Source: Aspergillus flavus (taxonomy: Eukaryota; Ascomycota; Eurotiomycetes; Eurotiales; Aspergillaceae). From it: a DNA stretch of 64,000 nt. The notes beneath the pieces are model-generated. The model saw nothing but the letters and a program-made list of their open reading frames with translations. It made no database searches and had not been told where the DNA came from. Shown here one piece after another: positions 60,640-64,000 of the stretch. Location: the NCBI RefSeq assembly GCF_009017415.1, contig NC_092408.1:3224001-3288000 (forward strand). Reading direction: 5' to 3'. How positions within the stretch are numbered: position 1 is the stretch's first letter; every line of letters begins with the position of its first letter. The translations under genes and the position numbers were made by a program.

Positions 60640-61985
60640 TCACCCACCAGAACCCCGAACAACAGACCCTCCATCCAACTCAGCAACAACCGTCCTCTGG
60701 CCCTCCAACTCCGACACCATACCAGCCCGCTTCTCACCCCCAACCCCAACCAACCCCCCTGCACTATTAACCCCGTCCATCTCATGCAGCGCCGCCGCCC
60801 CCTGCGCATCCATCTCCTGCCTCATACTCCCTTCAAGCATCGGCACATCCTTCCCCCCATCCTCCCCCATAACCGGCTTATCGGCCGCCGAAACAGGTCC
60901 CTGGACATCCGGACCCTCCTGTACAACATCTCCGTCTTTCTTCCGCCTTCGAAAGAAAAGAAACAAGGCAATAACTCCCAGGAGGAATACCGCGCCAACC
61001 ACACCGCCGACTATCCCTCCTATCTGGGACCCCGAGAGTCCTTGTGTTGATTGTGTGGCTGGTGCTGTCGCTGACGTGGTTGGCGATGAGGTCGATGGTG
61101 TTGTAGTTGTGGAAGTGGAGTTTGATGTCGATGTTGGAGAAGTAGAAGATGTAGATGCGGAGGACGTCGTCGAGGTCCCGTTTGTCATGTTGTCGTATGT
61201 CACGCAACATTGGATGGAGCTTATCCCCGGACACGGCCAGGAGGGCTATTGTCATCATTAGTATCCTTGTTCGCTAAGTATACACGGTAGGCAGATGGAG
61301 TATTGCAGGTAGAGAGAAAGAGAGAGAGAGAGAGAAGGGGAGATATACAGCCGATCCGGCGAAGTAAGTCCCTCCATCGCAGGTTTGGTTATTGGTGTCT
61401 CGACAGTAACCCGTTCCTTCGGGGACTGTGCAGCGACGTTGGAGACAGCACTATGTTTGTCATTTGTATTAGTTTGTTGGATGTTTACTTTTTAGTGGGG
61501 GATGTTTTGGGTGGGAAGTGATTCTGTGAATTTTGGGGGGAAGGACATACCTCGTCACCTTTGTTATCGGTGCATTGGTTTGTGTAGACGAGTCCTTTGC
61601 CTGGGGTGGATTAGCTTTTGGCACATTCTGGAGGAGTATCGAGGTTTCTAAGGGGAAGGAGAGGAGGATATACAGTTAGATGAGCCGCGACATTCTCCTT
61701 GTCCTACGCCTCCCCAACAGGAAGCGTAGGTTTGTCGGGGGAGAAGAGCGTGATAGACCCCGTTCGGGAAAAGGGTGTCGATGTACATATTGTGGGGATT
61801 AGGACTATATGGAGTCGAGTTTTGTATAGATGCGAGAAACAGAGAGAAAAGAAGGACTCGAGGAAAGCCCCTTAACACACGCAGATAGAGTTCTTCATAT
61901 ATGGATGGAAAGTTGACATGACACGAGAGACGGTGCAACCCAAACACACCCACGCACACTTTAATCTGCTCGTAAAACTCCCCAT
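60640..61985 (-). CDS. Cys-rich single-pass membrane protein with Ser/Thr-rich stalk
   Basis: Proposed exons are 61985..61960, 61870..61674, 61600..61551, 61450..61349 and 61245..60640, 326 aa. The Cys-rich ectodomain reads LPRQTYASCWGGVGQGECRG, CKGLVYTNQCTDNKGDE, CCLQRRC, GYCRDTNNQTCDGGTYFAGS and PCPGISSIQCCVTYD. A Ser/Thr stalk, a membrane helix (GGIVGGVVGAVFLLGVIALF) and an RRRKKD stop-transfer follow. The layout resembles cell-wall sensors of the Wsc/Mid2 type, but it has no canonical WSC domain. Without the first exon no in-frame ATG precedes the hydrophobic leader VLLFSLFLASIQ. The 26-nt exon at 61985..61960 supplies MGSFTSRLK; it is a prediction. The otherwise earliest start is Met at 61788, which lacks a signal peptide. 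Confidence 0.65.
61311..61336. repeat. (GA)n tract in an intron
   Basis: About ten GA units within the last intron of the Cys-rich membrane protein gene, close to the 5' splice site at 61348. Confidence 0.8.
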
Positions 61986-62806
61986 AGAGTACCAGACAAT
62001 AGTAGCCTCAGCCTAAACCCTTCAGGAACAAAAGTGAACTATGACTCGCAAGATACGACCCTTAAAAAATGTTAATATTAGGGTTAGTGGTCTCGGCCAC
62101 ACCAACAATTGGCTAGACCCAGGGACTGTATCCATGACCGCCAGACGAAGAGCGCTGATCGACAGAGATCCCAATCGCATTCCCCACCGTGTTGGCTGGT
62201 CGCTCAGACTCATGGGGGGATTAGCGTGTGCTGATCATTGAGGGTGGGCAGGTTGAATACGAGGATTGTCGGGACGGGTTGACTGTCATTTCATCCCTTG
62301 ACTGGTCGTCAATGGCGGAGAGGAAATTAGGGGCAGGGAATATTTTCCGATGGATTGATGGAAATTTTGCATTTTTACGGAAAGCTTTTAATCTGTTACA
62401 CTTTTCTTCCTTCCCCTTTCGCCTCATACAGCCCATGTTGAAGTTGCCTTGCGGGAAAGAGTCCGTGGTTGGGCTGAGATAGAACGCCATCTAACGGCCT
62501 GGAAACATTACTTCGTCGTGTAGGAGTTTTGTAAGGGGATAACCTTCGATCGGCCAGAGTCCTGATAACAAAAAGATCATATTTTCCCGAGCCTCAGACA
62601 CCATGCAAAGAATAAAAGAGCTATCGTGACCATCCGGATATACAGAATCTGAAAACATGAGATCGGAGAGGAATGGTCTGGCATCGTCTGCTACCAATGA
62701 TTCGTTGCTTGAAATGAGAATGAAGAACAGTGAAATCGCAATAATATTGCAAATATTGCTCAGCACAAAAAAAAAAAATTTAACTGGAAAAACACACAGA
62801 AGTAGA
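61986..62806. promoter_or_regulatory. Upstream region of the membrane protein gene
   Basis: 820 bp between the epsin stop codon and the membrane protein start. It contains TTAGGGTTAG once (not a telomere). No gene seen. Confidence 0.45.
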
Positions 62807-64000
62807 TTAACCCAGCAAGTCATCCAATCCGGAGCTGTTGGTCTTGGCACCTTGCTGGGAGGCTTGAGAAGATGACGGGGATGCAAGGCTGGGCGTTGCA
62901 GGTGCCCCCCAGATGCCCGCACTCGCCTTCTCTTTGGCCATGCTTGCCAGGTTAGGGCCTTTGTTTGCATTTGCATTCGACTTCTGCAGTCCTGCGCTGG
63001 CACTGGCGCTCGACCACAGAGATCCGAAGACGTCGCCGTTCGAGGACTTCGATGCGGCAGGTTTAGCTGCTGCAGGCGAACTCGACGTGGCAGATGTAAA
63101 AGATGAGGTGGATGCCATGCCTGGCCGGTGGTTAGACACTCCCGCCTGAGGCTGCATGACGGAAACAGAGGTGAAGTAATTCGGAGTTGCGGCCTGGAAT
63201 CCTGTTGGCTTCGGCTGCGCCGGCTTCTGCTGCTGTGGCTGCACCATAGAGCTCTGTGACAGTGTTGGGGATGCCACTGTACTCGACGTAGGAGTCGGAG
63301 TCATCGATGTAAATCCAACGAGACCGTTCAAATTGGTTCCTTGCGTAGCGGACACCGGCTTCGGCGCAGCGAACTGGGTGCTTGAGGTGGTGCTCACAGT
63401 GTTCGCGGGTGGGGGAATAGAGAATTGGTTCGATGCCGCTGGTGCGGGTGCGGGAGTTGCAGACTGGAAGTCATCGAAGTCATCGTCATCGATGGGTTTG
63501 GAATCGAGCACATCTAAACCGTTATTGCCCGCTGGCTTCTTGCCGGCGCTGGTAGAGACGGTTGTGACCACCTCTTCTTCTCCAAAGTCAAAAAGATCCG
63601 GTTCGGGTGCTTTGGGTTTTGGCGGCTCCGGCTGCTTTGTCGCTCGAGCACGAGGCGGGCTTGCTGCACGTCGTACCGACGGACTGGCATCTGCTTCATC
63701 ATACTCATCGTATTCTTCAAATCGGTTGCCTCGGCGCCCGGTATCCTGGAAGTCGCTTGTGTTGCCACCGAACCCACCTCCATCACCGTAGACACCTCCG
63801 CTGTACCCGCCAAAGGACATGCTGTCACTTCCAAAGCCCCCGTACCTTGAGTTTGACATTCCTCCTCCCACATGCGACCCACCCTCAAAGCCACCGAACT
63901 TATTGCGATTAGTTCTGGCCTTCTTTCTTTCTGCACGAATCTGATCTACATCGCCGAGAAGCTTCACCAACTCCGACGATCGGTTGCGCACATTGATACC
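62807..64000 (-). CDS. ent3: Epsin-like ENTH protein (3' part)
   Basis: The gene runs off the right edge, so its ENTH domain start is missing. From the edge the frame reads INVRNRSSELVKLLGDVDQI then RAERKKARTNRNKFGGF, the end of an ENTH domain. The rest is disordered: Gly-rich, then Pro/Ser/Gln-rich, with acidic-Phe adaptor-binding motifs LFDFGEEEV and DDDDFDDFQSA, ending NSSGLDDLLG. The DFDDF-type motif binds the gamma-ear of AP-1/GGA. This supports the Ent3/epsinR class that works with clathrin at the trans-Golgi and endosomes. LDDLLG at the end resembles a clathrin box. About 397 residues are visible. An endocytic Ent1/2 epsin is less likely because UIM motifs are not seen. Confidence 0.82.
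   Translation of the reverse strand, partial: GINVRNRSSELVKLLGDVDQIRAERKKARTNRNKFGGFEGGSHVGGGMSNSRYGGFGSDSMSFGGYSGGVYGDGGGFGGNTSDFQDTGRRGNRFEEYDEYDEADASPSVRRAASPPRARATKQPEPPKPKAPEPDLFDFGEEEVVTTVSTSAGKKPAGNNGLDVLDSKPIDDDDFDDFQSATPAPAPAASNQFSIPPPANTVSTTSSTQFAAPKPVSATQGTNLNGLVGFTSMTPTPTSSTVASPTLSQSSMVQPQQQKPAQPKPTGFQAATPNYFTSVSVMQPQAGVSNHRPGMASTSSFTSATSSSPAAAKPAASKSSNGDVFGSLWSSASASAGLQKSNANANKGPNLASMAKEKASAGIWGAPATPSLASPSSSQASQQGAKTNSSGLDDLLG

Noticed and set aside
62078..62087. TTAGGGTTAG telomere-like string
   Set aside because: Only about 1.5 repeat units, expected by chance; not an interstitial telomere.

Overview
This 64 kb window is nuclear DNA of a filamentous ascomycete, most likely Aspergillus or a close relative in the Eurotiales. 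The genes carry short GT-AG introns (about 50-90 nt) and sit 0.3-3 kb apart. The family content is typical of that group: AspA septin, SpaA polarisome scaffold, PkaC2 kinase, CysA-type serine O-acetyltransferase and a Ctr copper transporter. From memory only, hmg1, spa2, a cyclophilin and a ctr gene lie together on A. fumigatus chromosome 2; I could not check this. All exon models were assembled by hand from splice signals, frame continuity and recalled family motifs.

Layout. 1-664: 3' end of a spermidine-synthase-like gene (+). 946-5897: three identical tRNA-Ala(AGC) genes flanking an arylsulfotransferase-family gene (-). 6.4-9.9 kb: divergent pair of dynein light intermediate chain (-) and the splicing factor Ist3/RBMX2 (+). 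10.2-11.6 kb: PROPPIN Hsv2 (-). 13.5-15.1 kb: septin AspA/Cdc11 (+). 16.4-20.1 kb: Rho1 exchange factor Rom2 (-). 21.2-22.1 kb: V-ATPase proteolipid c' in eight exons (+). 22.8-24.2 kb: second PKA catalytic subunit (+). 25.6-26.8 kb: Och1 mannosyltransferase (-). 29.6-31.2 kb: CysA (+). 31.6-34.7 kb: ERCC6L2-like SNF2 protein (-), divergent from exosome subunit Rrp41/Ski6 (+). 36.2-39.2 kb: a relic island with two broken genes. 39.8-40.7 kb: Ctr copper transporter (+). 41.6-42.5 kb: dual-start cyclophilin (-). 43.8-46.6 kb: SpaA (-). 48.4-52.0 kb: HMG-CoA reductase (-). 55.7-56.9 kb: a secreted protein with LPMO-like features (+). 58.6-59.8 kb: Nbp2-type SH3 protein (+). 60.6-62.0 kb: Cys-rich single-pass membrane protein (-). 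62.8-64.0 kb: 3' part of an epsin (-).

Most of the window is conserved housekeeping sequence with no operon-like organisation. Several genes share a theme of polarised growth and the cell surface: septin, Rom2, SpaA, Och1, PKA and dynein. The main points of interest are three GC-AG introns, 18- and 13-nt microexons in the proteolipid gene, the LPMO-like secreted protein, a decayed SNF2 gene beside a decayed member of a fungal repeat family, and a recurrent intergenic 9-mer, TACGGAGTA.
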